From: Coprinopsis marcescibilis
Lineage: Eukaryota > Basidiomycota > Agaricomycetes > Agaricales > Psathyrellaceae
Assembly (NCBI GenBank): GCA_004369085.1
Contig: ML210349.1
Span: 1 to 54,100, forward strand
Reading direction: 5' to 3'
DNA: 54,100 bases
The notes beneath the pieces are model-generated. The model did not search any database, was not told the origin of the DNA, and saw only the letters and a list, made by a program, of their open reading frames with translations. Of this stretch, positions 23,550-35,689 are shown one piece after another. How positions within the stretch are numbered: position 1 is the stretch's first letter; each line of letters begins with the position of its first letter. The translations under genes were made by a program, and so were the position numbers.

Positions 23550-24743
23550 TTAAGCGAAGATGTAGAGAGTGCCGAGGTAGTCAGGGGGGTTGTTGAAGCG
23601 GAGGTCCTTGTTGAGAGCAGTGATCGATTTGATCTCGTCCTCAGCGAGGTCGAAGACGAAGTGCTCCAGGTTCTCCTTCAGACGCTGAGGAGAAGAGCTC
23701 TTTGGGATGACGGCCAATCCACGCTGCGAAGCCCATCGAAGGAGAACTTGTGCGGGGGTTTTCTCGTACTTGGTCGCAAGAGCGGTGATGACGGGGTGTT
23801 CGAAGAGAGGAGGGGTATCCTTGGCCTTGTCCCAGTCGAGCTCAATGAAAGATTGGGGACCGAACCTATTGAATGAAAGACAATTGAGCGGAGTTGATGG
23901 GACGGAGAAATATGGATACGTACGAGGAATAAGCGGTGATTGCGATACCCTGGGATTTGGCAAAGTCGATAAGGGCAGTCTGGGCGAGGTAGGGGTGGAT
24001 CTCGACTTGGAGGATGGCAGGGCGGATTCGGGCGTAGCGGAGGAGATCGATGATCAAGGCGCCTTGGAAGTTGGAAACACCAATGGTCTTGACGAGGCCG
24101 AGGTCAACGAGGTTCTCGAGCGCCTGCCATGTCTCTTGGATGCTGGCCTTGCTCTCGACGACCTTGTCCTCGAGGTTGGTCCATCCAGTTGGGTACCTAT
24201 CCTTGATGTCGACGTACTGCAAAGCCACGGGGAAGTGGATGTAGAAGACATCAAAGTAGCTGAATGTTGGTTTGAACTTTGCAATGAACGAAAGGGACTG
24301 GTTGTATCACTCACTCGATTCCCCACCATTCGAGCTGTTTGCGGGTGATGGGCTCGACATGCTCCTTCTCGTGGAAAGTGTTCCAGAGCTTGGAAACGAT
24401 GGTCAATTCCTCTCGCTTGACGAGGCCGTCAGCGATAGCACGCTTCACACCCTCTCCGGCTTCCTTCTCGTTACCGTAATCTACGATCGAGTTAGAATCT
24501 GAAACGCAGCGCGCATCATGAAAGAAGTACATACCAAAGGCACCGTCGAACAGTCTGTATCCTGCCTTGATTGCGTTGTAGACGACATCACCAGTGTTTT
24601 CGGTAACCTTCCAGAGACCGAATCTAGCGATCACGATTGGAGATTAGATAGGATGATCACGATCGCCATAGCCATCAACGATCTTACCCGACTTGAGGGA
24701 TCTCGAGACCGTTGTTGAGCTTGATCTTTGGGACTTGGACCAT
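23550..24743 (-). CDS. Aldo-keto reductase, NAD(P)H D-xylose reductase type
   Basis: AKR2-type enzyme reducing aldoses such as D-xylose to xylitol in the cytosolic pentose pathway. Five exons close to 320 residues, the usual xylose reductase length: 24743-24688, 24623-24535, 24480-24315, 24259-23924, 23865-23550. The full catalytic tetrad is present: Asp45 and Tyr50 in [13 protein letters not shown], Lys79 in IVSKLW and His112 in FYIHFP. The cofactor loop [14 protein letters not shown] carries the Lys and Arg that hold the NADPH phosphate. The N-terminus [21 protein letters not shown] is the standard first strand. Together with the GH11 gene it fits xylan use, but the two are 20 kb apart with unrelated genes between. 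Exact substrate is inferred. Confidence 0.92.
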
Positions 24744-25606
24744 GTTGGACAAATGGAGTGGTTGGTCGAGGATAGGCAAGGAAAGAAAGAGTGGGGAAAG
24801 GTTCGTGGTGAAGGAGGCAATTTATGGTGCGGGGCACCCGGCGGACGATACGATCCCGGCTCAGAATAGATGTATTTCCATCGACCGGGCCTGTTTAGCG
24901 TTGATTACAACGTGGTCGTCAGGCTTGGCATCCCCTGTGATATCAGTGCGGGACTGAGGAGGCCCTCGACCGTGTCGCCCTGTGTCGCGGCTAAACCAAT
25001 CTATCAGCAATGAAGAGTATTCAGTCTTACTTGCACCCACTTCTGAGAGCGCAATTGTGAGCCGAAGAGGCATAGATTGGTGCACTATTGTGCCATTCTG
25101 AGGAACTTTGGTATACCCTTGGCAGTTCCCTATGATCGCAATCACAACGCAATCACGGATAGAACTCGGAAGAACGTCGCTCCAGATTACAATGCAAGGG
25201 TTAGGACAGCCCTCGTGAGTTGAGAAGGGGTACCTTTCTGTTATACACAGTCATATAGCTGCTTTCTGTTTTGTCAGATTTGACAGAGAATCGGGTGGCG
25301 TATACCTAGCGACGAATTTACGAGCGCGAAAAGGTTGAAAGAGGAACAACCTGAAATTCATTCAAAGAATCCGGTATATGCCGCGTCCAAGAATCTCCGT
25401 TTGAAGCCATTGCGATCAGTGCTCGCAGAAACATAGTAAGGGTTCGAAATTAATTCGCGTGTGCGGGATCTTGGAACGAATTATTCACTTTTGTAGCCAG
25501 TATTACTTAGATACGGATACACTTCCCAACCAATAAACGTACGCCCATCCATTATCAACACGCCAAAGCCCAACCTGATTCCATCATAACATCCCGTCTA
25601 TTCCTG
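24744..25606. other. Intergenic, no gene supported
   Basis: Promoter of the aldo-keto reductase plus the 3' flank of the PP2C-like gene. A minus-strand frame at 24861-25145 is not recognised. Confidence 0.6.
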
Positions 25607-28203
25607 TTAGTCAAAGAACACAATCTGCACACTAACATCGTCCCTAAACCTCTTCGCCCTGTCCCCAATCATCCCAACCAACCCGGCCCTCAAATCCCTA
25701 TCTGCACCTCCAAGCGCGTTCCGAATGACATGCACCGCCACACTATCCACATCCTGCGGTTCCATGACGAATTTAACAGTGTCCTCCATCTTCGAAACTG
25801 ATTTGGTCGAGTACGATGAAGAGTGCGGGATACCCCACGAATGGTACCACCTGAACCCGTCTCTGCCATGAATCCCGCTCGAGGAAGACGAGGGGTTGGT
25901 ATTCAGTGTTTGTCGAATAACGGGCAACTCGCCCCGCTCGATTAACCTTGCCGTATGAACGGCAGCGTCCTCGAGGCGGGTAGGAGAAGGAACAGCCCCC
26001 TGAGACTGCACACCCCACCCCCAGCCCGGGACAGACACTTCAGATGGATCCCCCCCTCCCGCTCTCGAAGCAGAACCTTCCCCTCCTCCTCCTCCTCCGC
26101 CACCATACGACCCCTGCAGTCCCTTGATAAGGCTCTCAGGGTCCCTCATCGAAACCGCCCCTTCCCCATCAGCTGCCGCACCCCAGCTCGACCCGCCTCC
26201 AAACCCAACAGCCATCGGCCGGTTCCGCACACCCGCACCCCCGCTCCTCCGTTTGCGCTCCTCAACCCACACACCGACCAGCCCGACCACTTCGTCATCC
26301 GTCAGCGACTCGAAAAGCCCCTTGCTCCCCAGGACGATGAAATCTCCCGGTTGGACGAGGGTGGTGGTGATGGTCGGTTCGGCGGTCATGTACGGCGATG
26401 ATGCGCAGGAGGAGGGAAAGGAGGAGGAGGAGGAGGAGGGGAGAGATTGGGGTGGTGGGCCTTCGACGTCCTTGGACGTGGGCACACCGAGTGGCCAGGG
26501 TACACTCCCGTTGCTAAAGCAATCCATCGGCACGTCACCGAGAAACTCGCGCCACAGCCGTTCCTGGACGCCCTGTCCCCATTTCAGCATCGCATACCCA
26601 AAGCCTCTGGTCGTCTTCTCGCCTAGGTAGCTATCCTTCTCGCTCGGATTGGCTGACGGGTCCGTGACTGTACGATCAGAGTTGGGTATGAACAGCTTGT
26701 CGTGGATTTTAGGATGCAGATTAGATATCCGCTGGCGTTCTTGCGGGTTGGATGGGACCTGGTCGGTGGAGAGTTGCGTACATTCGTAGAGCGTGGGGTA
26801 TTCGGAGCGAGGTAGAGGTTGGAGAAGTCGATTCTTGTCATTCTCGGTCCCCGTTTTCGACACCACAGGATTCCACCACGAGCCCCGCTTTCCCTGCTCC
26901 TGCTGGCCCTTCTTGAACGCCGGTTCAGGAAGTGTCTTTTCCTGTGTCGTTTGGCCTTTCGCAGCTGGGCGGTATTGAGGGTTTGTGACAGGCCTCCCAA
27001 GCAAAGCCCGTGAATCGCCAGCGAGTGCGACCTTCAACACCCTCGTATCGCTCTCGTAAAACGCCACGAGCGCACCACTCCCCGCTTCTGCATCGCGCAA
27101 CAGATGCACGGCTTCCTCTTTCGACCCATGTGTGAAAACACCATACGAGGCACCCAAACCCTCCCCCGAATCGCTTTCCACCAGCTGTTTCGTCCTCGCC
27201 TGCACGTTCCTGAAAAACTGGGCAACGGCTTCGAACACCAGCACGTTGTCCACTTGTAGGAATGCATCGCGGATGGCTTGGTCGATATCCTCCGAGGGGG
27301 GGAATGGACGGACGATGTCTGGTGTGAATGGTATGACCCTGTTTGGCGAGTATCCGGTTGCTGGGTCGTCGGGGCCGGAGTCCATCTCCATCATCTCGCC
27401 TGATGCTGAGCCGTAGGCGTCTTGGGCTGAAGAGGGTGTTCCAAGGGTGTTTGGGTCGGCGTCGGTAGTGTCGTAGAATTTGCCCATTAGGTCTGCGATG
27501 GACCCTGCAATTGCAAGTAGGAGGTTGGAGGAGAGGAAGGTCGATGTACCGGGTCCGCCTTCTCCGTCGAACAGACCAAATAGAGCCCATGTGTGCGTTT
27601 GCAGTGGTATGAAGGACGTCGAGAGCATTTCTTCGGCTGGGTAATGCCTGGAAACGGAGTATGTCAGCATCGAGTCGCGCTAATATGATAAGGACAAAAG
27701 ATATTTGGATAGGATACGTACACGGAAACGGAAGCTCCATCCACCCTTGCGATACCGGTCTTGTCGTTCTCTGGTGGGCAGAACACACCAGAGTTCTTCC
27801 AGAGCTCTGACTCTATGATGTTGTCCGATAGTGTTTGAGAAACTCCTTCGAGGACGACGTCGAAATCCACTGCTGGTTGTCCGCCCATCCTGAGCTGTCG
27901 TTCTCGTAGGTCGAGTAACGGAGACTCGTAGCATCGGTCGACTGCTTCTTCGTCGTCTCCAACCCCAGAAGGTGGTGAAATAAAGTGATAGGCCGGGGTA
28001 GAGAAATTGCTGTAGACCAACGCGGCGCCGACACCGAGTCCTACGAGGACTGAGGCAACAGCGCGCGTTTCTGACCTTGTATAGTCATTTTTGAAGGTAT
28101 ATCCTGTTCCGCGACTACGAGCCCAGCTAGGGGAAGTGTGGAATACACGCCGTGTACTTGGTGGTCGGAATCTGGAGAGGTGCGACCATACTCGAGGTAG
28201 CAT
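25607..28203 (-). CDS. Mitochondrial PP2C-like protein, metal site altered (possible pseudophosphatase)
   Basis: PPM/PP2C family, nearest in layout to fungal pyruvate dehydrogenase phosphatases (Ptc5-like). Two exons close to 840 residues: 28203-27722 and 27647-25607. The N-terminus LPRVWSHLSRFRPPSTRRVF is a good mitochondrial targeting signal, followed by a membrane segment near residues 49-65. The PP2C core follows: ALFGLFDGEGGPGTST (Asp188; the usual DGHGG reads DGEGG), VALAGDSRALLG, GFGYAMLKWGQG, and PGDFIVLGSKGLFESLTDDEVV. In the last motif Lys603 replaces the Asp of the usual S/TDG. The final RDDVSVQIVFFD keeps its Asp. A Gly-rich insert (runs of GGGG) lies near 26060-26100. At 840 residues it is much longer than canonical PP2C. 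Catalysis is doubtful on these substitutions, which is inference. Confidence 0.82.
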
Positions 28204-28238
28204 TAAGATACTACAAGCACTGATACTACTATAAGTTG

Positions 28239-28471
28239 CTATTTCCTCTGGTTATGAGACATAAGACTTGCCTTTGAGTATGCAAAGCACGTAGAGCAGT
28301 GCCCTGGAAGAGACAAGGGAGAACTTGCAGGATGACGTCCGACTCCGCCAGAGATGTGGCTGTACCGGCAACACCCGCGCATGCGATCACGGCATATTCC
28401 GGAGGCTTCTTTGCCAAAGAGTTCTTCAGGAAACGTCGAGCTTGAGAAATATTAAAAGTCGTTGGAGTCAC
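28239..28471 (-). CDS. Hypothetical small protein (doubtful)
   Basis: An ATG frame, MTPTTFNISQARRFLKNS, continues to AVIACAGVAG, then a GTACAG...TTCCAG intron of 62 bp would lead to a short tail ending MSHNQRK. The predicted 57-residue product has a basic amphipathic start and a short Ala/Val/Gly hydrophobic stretch, which could fit a small mitochondrial inner-membrane protein. I do not recognise it. It sits 35 bp upstream of the PP2C-like ATG on the same strand and may simply be leader sequence of that gene. Confidence 0.25.
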
Positions 28472-29009
28472 GAGGAATACAGAGCGGTGGGGCGCTTATA
28501 GCCAAGTCGGGGCATAACTTTTCCACACGTCAACCATATCCTTGAGCGTTAATGCGACTTGGAGGGACCGAGGACCTCTTAGGTTTTCGACGTCAATGAT
28601 CATACGCGGGGTGTTTTCCGCCCTCCTAGATACAGTTTCTCGACGTATATTTTTTCACTCATAAACACATACGTCGAGGAGACAGCGGTGGACGTCCGGG
28701 GGTGCGGATGACACAGGGAAGTTCAATTTAGGATGGTAGATTGAAACAAGTCAAGTTTAATAGGGCTGTAGGTCAACCCTCCCTCTTGGACGCGGCATAC
28801 GAATTGACCTTTGACCCTCGATGAAATTGAACGGCGCTAGAGATGGAAGCCACCGCAAACGCTAAGCGCTCCTGCCGCAGACATGGTTGCACATTACGCT
28901 GCCCAGTGCCAAGAGCTTGAACCAACTTGGCAATTTCCAGCAGAGGCCTTACTAGGATGGTCCTGGGCCTCCGTGACACAATGCGTGTTCAACACTGTCG
29001 ATTCGTCTT

Positions 29010-30000
29010 TTATCAACTCTCTCAACCCGCCCCTCGACAACGCCATCGGGATCCAACTCCTCAACGAACCGCACCCTCCCAACGATACCATCCTCAAAGA
29101 CTGGTATACCACAACCATCAACTCGCTCCGGTCCATCGCACCCTCTATCCCTATCTATCTTGGCGAGAATGCTGGCGCCCTGATGTCTACACCGACTATG
29201 TCACCCAGGACTGCGAACGCCCTGATCGTCCTCGACCATCACCTTTATCGGTGCTTCACACCTGACGGCATCCGCGCGTCGGTACAGGACCACGTCCGGG
29301 CTCTCAAAGATCCTTCAGGGATCTCCCAAACCTTTGAGCGCATCGCAGAGCGGCTGTGTCATTGGTCTGGAGGTCTCAACCCCGGCTCTCTTCGCGGGGT
29401 GCCAAACGAACGACGCGACTTTGTCCATGCCCAACTGGAGCTCTACGAACGCACCTGCGGCGGGTGGTATTTTTGGACTTACAAGAAGGAGTATCCAGGC
29501 AATTTACGGTGGTCTTTCACGGAGATGGTCAAGCGGGGCATATTCCCGTCCATCGTTGGGCTCGTTCGGAAACGTTCACCCAGTGACGTGGATAGCCAAC
29601 GCGAGGGCGAGAGGAGGCCGGCTGCTCTTGAACAGGCGCGGAATGCAGCGTATGGTGTCTGCATCTTTGCTAGCTGTATCCGCGGGGTACTGAAGGTTGG
29701 CTAATTCAACCTTGTAGATGCTCATCGTGAGTACTTGGGAGAACACCCTGGCGACTACGACCGCCAACGCTTTGCCAACGGCTTTGAAGAGGGCTGGAAA
29801 ACAAACTATCGGTTCTTCACCTTCAGAGAGGTCAAGTCAGCGAATCGGGGCAAAGAGATGCCCTTGCATTCAGAGCAACGTCAAATCATGGTCAGCGTTA
29901 CTGGGAGTTTGAACATTGATTTCTGCAGGGCTGCAATGGTTCTAGAATTGACTTTCAGCAAACCTTCTGTTAAGGGTCACTTCATGGTGTTATAAGCTGA
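29010..30000 (+). pseudogene. Decayed GH5 glucanase copy lacking the catalytic nucleophile
   Basis: Close copy of the 3' two thirds of the GH5 gene at 453-2225, on the opposite strand. Homology begins at FINSLNPPLDNAIGIQLLNEP and runs through the stop codon into the 3' UTR (GTTAAGGG... TATAAGCT). Exons 1-3 and the 5' part of exon 4 are missing. Three lesions are visible: near 29168 a 2-bp insertion followed by about 14 bp lost, garbling YLGECWRPDVY; at about 29357-29362 six bases replace 33, an in-frame loss of nine codons including the nucleophile Glu of VGEWS; and near 29820 loss of bases that shifts the last exon out of frame. The intron before the final exon still has a TGTAG acceptor. 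A 273-codon open frame (28883-29704) remains but cannot give an active enzyme. Confidence 0.88.
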
Positions 30001-30349
30001 TAATTCTACTCGCCGTTTGCAGATCCTATAAAATCTCCGCTTACTTCCAGTTGAAACTCTTTTCCAATCTTGACTACACGGTACTTTGGCTGATGTCATC
30101 CGACGAAGTCTGTATGAAGATTGAAACTGAATTCGTCTGGACGCGAAACATGCTGCCTCCACCTCGATTCTGGATCAATTGCCGTCAGCAGAGCCTCTTA
30201 AAATCTGGATACATCTCTACTCGCCATTACACGTTGCTTCGTTGAACCCGGCAGGATACTGTGAGGCAAGTTGTGGGAGGGGTCCCCTGAGGCGGGGTCA
30301 GGCTATGATCAGCCCCGGGTGACTCCTAACCCTCCAAAACGTCAGAATG

Positions 30350-31828
30350 TTCAGATTCCTGCCCTCGAGCATCTCCTGGCATTCCTAAACAAACCACTCA
30401 GCGACGCGGAGAAGCTGCCCATTAGCAGGTCGGTCTTTCGCGCACTTGTCGGCACAACCCTCTGTTGCAACCACTGCACAGAGGAGGAGGTTTCCTCGGT
30501 CTTTCGGCTCAAATACCACGACGACGAGGACATGTTGACCTCTGATGATGGAATACCAGTCAATTTCATACCTACTGTTACAAACTCACCACCAGATTCA
30601 GGGACAAAGGCGGCCTTCGTTAGCACTTGGGATCGAAACATCCGCGATATCATAGAACGGTGCGTGTCCTCCGGTCAGACCATCCGGGAAAGCAACAGGC
30701 ATACGTCTACCCCACGGCTCAGACCTTCTTACGGCTTTCTCATAAACAAAACATGCCCATTTCGTGGAGAAGAGAAAGGGCCCGACAGCACAGAGAATCC
30801 AAGAGAAGAATTATCACGCAAACTTACCTGGATTTATAACTCCACTCCTTACGTTCTCGGTACGCGTTCCAGCTTTTGGGGGGCCTCTTCAACGACACGA
30901 ACTACATCCTTCCAGGCTACCATGCCAGTGGGCCAACTATCTCGCTCGTAGCATTGACTCCCCCTGTCCGCCTCGGTGGGAATCCAGACATTTATAACCT
31001 CGTACAAACGGATCTGCGATGGAGGAGAGAACGAATCCAAAATATTTTGCGCATCATCAACCTCTCCACCTTGCTTGTTCCGTTGTCTCGACTCATGGAA
31101 GAAAGCGGGGCTGAGTTCATGCGTATCCAAGGGTAACTCGGCGATTGTTTGAAAGAGGCGTGCTAACAAATATCCCTCACATAGGCGGACGTGCACGATA
31201 GAGTTTACGTCCTCCGTTATAATCAAGACCTATCAGGACTTGGCCATAGTCCAGCACCTTCGCAGCGTCTATGCCATATTGAAGGACCACGACGTACCCA
31301 ACGTCGACTACCTTTCATACAGCAGGGACCAGGTCGTCCATCTTGAGCCTCGTGGCATTCCAATGAAGCCATATACGAAGCAAGAATTACGTGACTGTGT
31401 TCGATGCATTCTCGAGGCGTTGGTGGTGCGTTTATGCACTGGATCGTATTTCAGCTGAACCATACCTCACTCTTTGTTCCTCCATTTAGGTGTTGCACAA
31501 AATTCCATTATACCACCGGGACATCCGGCCTGAGAACGTGGTCAGGAGGATCGACAATCCGTCTTCGTGGTTCCTGATCGACTGGGGAGACGCATCTGGT
31601 CCAGAGACGGCGGCCCGGCCTGATTTCGCAACGGAGACCCACTCTCCAGATGTATTTCATGACGGTCACGGGGCAGAAGTGGATATTTGGGGTGTTGGGC
31701 TGTTGATTGACACATGTGCGGCCCCAGGTTTGTCCCTCGAGATGACCGATTTTGGACAACATCTCTGTCAAAATTCGAAAACTCTGACCGCTGCGCAGGC
31801 TCTTGTAGAATTCATTAGTTTCAAGTAG
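30350..31828 (+). CDS. Crinkler-type/FunK1-like protein kinase, 5' end unresolved
   Basis: Fungal kinase of the group found fused to, or beside, Crinkler domains. The last three introns are clear: 30860-30915, 31133-31184, 31426-31489, giving a continuous product to the stop at 31828. No in-frame ATG precedes the first conserved block (IPALEHLLAFLNKPL), so at least one small 5' exon is missing; the start given is a likely acceptor (CGTCAG). Features in order: an N-terminal helical region, RPSYGFLINKTCPFRGEEK with PREELSRKLTW (a pre-kinase motif of this group), a weak N-lobe, then YHRDIRPENVV (catalytic loop) and FLIDWGDAS, where DWG stands for DFG, and VDIWGVGLLI. It ends soon after the APE region and looks short in the C-lobe. 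It lies 250 bp upstream of a Crinkler N-terminal relic in the same orientation. Confidence 0.75.
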
Positions 31829-32075
31829 CCTAGACTCAGAATGGATGCAAATTTTAATTCTAGTGTTTGAGCCCTGCGGCAACTGTGTCGCCGATCGTCG
31901 CCCACCTTGACTGTATTTTGAGGGTAATTAGGGGACATTCAACTTTTATCCTACCACGTCTCCACCTTTATTGGGTTCCCAAGATCATAGATGGCGGTTT
32001 GCCACATGAGGTTCAAATTCCGCATGGCCATTAGCGACCAGTCTAGGATTCATCCCTTTAACCCAACCATTCACT

Positions 32076-32325
32076 ATGTCCCTTACCGCCATAAACTGCC
32101 TCATTTCTGGAGACGGGGCGAATAAGATATTCACCGTCAAGATTTCTCCCGACTTTCACGTCTGCGACCTCAAGGATTCGATCAAAGCGCATTGGTCAAA
32201 CCGTTTCAAGCAGATTGCCGCAAAAGACCTCCAGCTCGGCAAGGTTTCGCTTGCAGTGGCCGACGTGCACCAAGCGCAAGATTGAGGACGCTTCGCAGCG
32301 AATCCAACTGGTAAGCATCAGACAC
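32076..32325 (+). pseudogene. Crinkler N-terminal domain relic
   Basis: MSLTAINCLISGDGANKIFTV followed by AAKDLQLGKVSLAVADVHQAQ aligns along its whole length with the first exons of the two larger Crinkler genes downstream. After QAQD the frame hits a stop, and roughly 40 codons present in the others are missing. The exon-end signature (CCAACTG followed by GTAAGC) is still recognisable at 32308-32320, where the others have CCTACTG-GTGAGT. No further Crinkler exon follows; the aryl-alcohol-oxidase-like gene starts 460 bp on. This is a dead 5' fragment. Confidence 0.75.
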
Positions 32326-32781
32326 GTTCCGTCGCTTGCTGCTGCTGACATTATATATTCTGTAGATTAAGGCTACAGTACATGCAGCCAGTTGGGGTAG
32401 CGGTTAAGCCCCCTGAGGAGCCCCTTCGCACGGGCGAAACAGGCTAACTACCTCAAATTCAAGGCCCTCACTGTGTACCACATATAGATGGCAGGTATTC
32501 ATACAGATTTACACAAGTTCGCGTGACACGCAAGGAAAGCCGTGCGAGACCCAGTTCAAAGTGCACTGTTTGCCTACGGTGGAGAGACCTTGGGTCCTTG
32601 CTTCTCGGAGGTGGCAGCTGTCCACCCTTTCCCGGGAGATCATATGATGCAGTCGTAGCTTCTCTCCGCACTGTGCGCCGTGTGCATGAACCTGACCAGA
32701 TGACCTCCTTGTGATGCGTGTATCTGAGTCAGAATACTAGCAACTGATGAGATAAATCTCCAACATTGACCACGCTCATCG

Positions 32782-35103
32782 ATGGTACGAATCGCAGGGG
32801 TAACTGTACTGGTATCCACTTTCCAATTCACTGGTGCTTTGGTACTACAACACTTCCACGATCTACCACAAACATTTAGCCGGCCGTACGACTTTATCGT
32901 TGGTGGAGGTATATCCAAATCACCGTATCACACACTCACAAGTTCTTATAACCATCCACCGCACAGGCGGGACCGCGGGATGCGTCATAGCGAGCCGTCT
33001 CTCTGAAGACGCAAGGTTACGGGTTCTGCTCATAGAAGCAGGCCCAGAGTGCGTAGCATAACGCTCAAAGCGAACATTTGGCTGAGCTGTTGTATAGCAA
33101 CAAAGGTATCCTTCAACTCATCGTGCCAGGATACAACGGACCCCGGGATAGTTACCTCAACTGGAATTTCGAGTCTAGTCCTCAGCTGGGACTGGGAAAC
33201 CGGACGCTTCCTGTATCTCGAGGCCATGTCTTGGGCGGGAGCAGCTCAATCAGTGCGTGCAGTATGCAACCACCCTGTCCCTTGGTATTGAGAGTGTCGC
33301 GGCTCCCGTAGATGGAATGGTGTATACTCGTGGCTCAGAGGATGACTTTGACAACTGGGGGAGAGTCACTGGCGATAGTCAGTGGAGCTGGAAGGCTTTG
33401 CAGCCTTACATTCGGAAGGTCAGTTGTGGTCAAGGATTCTTTCTGCTGGACACGGCTGATGGCTTCCCTGTAGAACGAACGATGGGTGCCCCCTGTAGGT
33501 GGTCGGAACGTTGATGGACAATACGATCCGAACGTGCACGGATACGATGGGAAGGTTGGTGTCTCTCTTCCATGGAGCGGTCCAACAGAACACGACGTTC
33601 GGTCTATCAAGACCACGGAATATCACCCCGAGTTTCCTTTCACCCTGGACGTCAACGCCGGAGCTCCACTGGGCGTTAGTGAGTGTCAACCAATTACCAT
33701 AGCCGTATGCACAGTCACTGACGTTGGAATCAGTCTGGAAACAGTCCACGATTGCGAACGGAGAGAGGAGCAGTGCGGCTACTGCGTACCTCGATGACAA
33801 AGTTCGAGCCCGACCCAACCTTACGATACTCCTCAACACCTACATCACTCGTGTTCTTCCCGCCAATTGGACGAATGGGCTTGACATGAGAAAGATCGAA
33901 ATCGCGCCGCGGAATGGAAGTGCGTATCATAGCTCTCAACTTTCAAGGGGACCTGTATCCCGTTCATTGATATGTTATCTGCAGCAATGAATGATACAAG
34001 AACGATCTTAGCGAACAGAGAGATTATACTGACCGCGGGTGTCATCGGCACCCCTCAAATTCTTCTAAACTCTGGGATAGGAAACATGACTGAACTACAT
34101 AATCTCGGCATCAAACCCATACTCGATTTACCAGACGTCGGGGAGGGTCTAACGGAGCACGTTGGGGCTAGTGCCTCCTGGACTGCAAAAGTCCCGCAGG
34201 TTCCAATGTAACTTACGATCTCCATTCCGCTATTGCTCTTTCCTGATATCGTCTCCCAAGAATCGACAACGCCACGTCCTGGAATATGTGGCAAAAAAAT
34301 CGCACTGGCCCACTGACGGAGAGATTTGCGCATCAGCTGCTGTGGATCAGGATTCCCCCGCATGCGGAGATATGGAAAAGATATAAAGACCCTTCAACAG
34401 GCCCGACATCGCCTCACATCGAGGTTGGTCTATCAGTAAGTACTAAGTCGCATCTGCATCTGCAGAGACCTAACTGACTCGAACATCTCAGTCCGGGACG
34501 GAAGCACCAATCGCTAGTATCGGGCTGTTAACACCACGCTCCAGTCAGTCCGGGTCTCTTATAAAATCGCAACAAATCCTAAAACGAATGTTCAGGTGGA
34601 TCCGTAAAACTCGCATCCAATAATCCGTTCGACAAGCCGATCATAGACTTGAACCTTTTCTCTCATCCATTCGACATAGAGGCTATTAAAGAGGGTTTCC
34701 GTTTGATGAAGCTTTTCTACTCAGGCCCTGCATGGGAGGGATACGTCACGGGATTTGTCGGTCCAGACCCTGACACATTAACCCCGGAAGAGTTCGAGAA
34801 GGCAGTAAAGGAGACTGCGCTCACATGGTATCACCCAGTCGGAACAGCTGCCATGTCTGCCAAAGGATCCAGACGAGGAGTTGTCGATGGAGATCTGCGA
34901 TTGAAGGGAGCTTCTGGTTTGCGTATTGTTGATGCTTCTGTATTGGTGAGTAGTCATCGTCAAACCTCTATAAGTGTTCTTCCTTCTCATGGCTAGACAC
35001 CTGTCGGTAGCCGTACATTCCTACCGCCCACACTCAAGCAACTGTTTACATACTGGCTGAGAGGGCTGCTGACATTATTCGAGGAGTCGACGTAAAAGCT
35101 TAA
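32782..35103 (+). CDS. Secreted GMC oxidoreductase, aryl-alcohol-oxidase-like
   Basis: FAD enzyme that oxidises (aryl) alcohols and releases H2O2 for lignin attack. Eleven exons close to 584 residues: 32782-32908, 32967-33048, 33098-33252, 33312-33418, 33474-33678, 33734-33919, 33985-34207, 34261-34435, 34492-34543, 34596-34945, 35011-35103. Hydrophobic signal-like start MVRIAGVTVLVSTFQFTGALVL. FAD motif VGGGTAGCVIASRLSED, GMC signature 1 around RGHVLGGSSSINGMVYTRG, signature 2 around GVIGTPQILLNSGIG. Both active-site histidines are present: WYHPVGTAAM and PTAHTQATVY. Many NxT/NxS sites suit a secreted glycoprotein. Several introns hold in-frame stops, so the unspliced sequence looks broken although the gene is not. 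Whether it acts on aryl alcohols, methanol or glucose is not decided by sequence. Confidence 0.9.
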
Positions 35104-35689
35104 TAGTAAATATGTTCATTTGCATGGACTACAAACGGACTGCCAAGGCTTGAGTTCTTCAGGGCTGGGAGACAGACCGAGTCGTCTGGGGCCATTCGCG
35201 AAGTTTTATTCCCTGGCACACAGAGGAGTGGTCCCTCTGTCGTATTTTATCGCATTTTCAGCGGACCAGAGGTCTCAGGGAACCCCATTCAAGTGAGCTT
35301 CCAAACTCGCAATTATGACTTTTTAAGCTGAGGGTCGCTGAATGTGGTCATCGTGCATTATATTGGCACTCAATTGCATTCCCGCTGTTCCGGCGCACGA
35401 CACGTTTCGGTTTGAAGGTGGCGCCTATCTGCTAGCTTGTTCACAGCCTTTCCTGGTGGACGACAGTCGCGAGTATACCGTGTGAAAACGCTTCACTGTT
35501 TCTGCAAATATCTCACAAGGGTACGGAGAGGGGCAAGGGCCAACCGCAAAAGGCCTACCATCTCACAGTAGCTTCATATCCAACCAACTCCTCCTGCGTC
35601 GGGGAGAAACGTCGCTGGAAAATATAACCCTAATATCGCGGAACGTGGGCGTTAGCCTTCCCGAGATAGATCCTCATGTGCTCGAATGC

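Noticed and set aside
28883..29704. 273-codon open frame as a working GH5 enzyme
   Set aside because: It lacks the N-terminal half of the barrel and the nucleophile and has a frameshift in the last exon.
32782..35103. GMC gene as a pseudogene because of many in-frame stops
   Set aside because: Every stop falls in an intron with GT-AG ends, and eleven exons join in frame with all active-site motifs.
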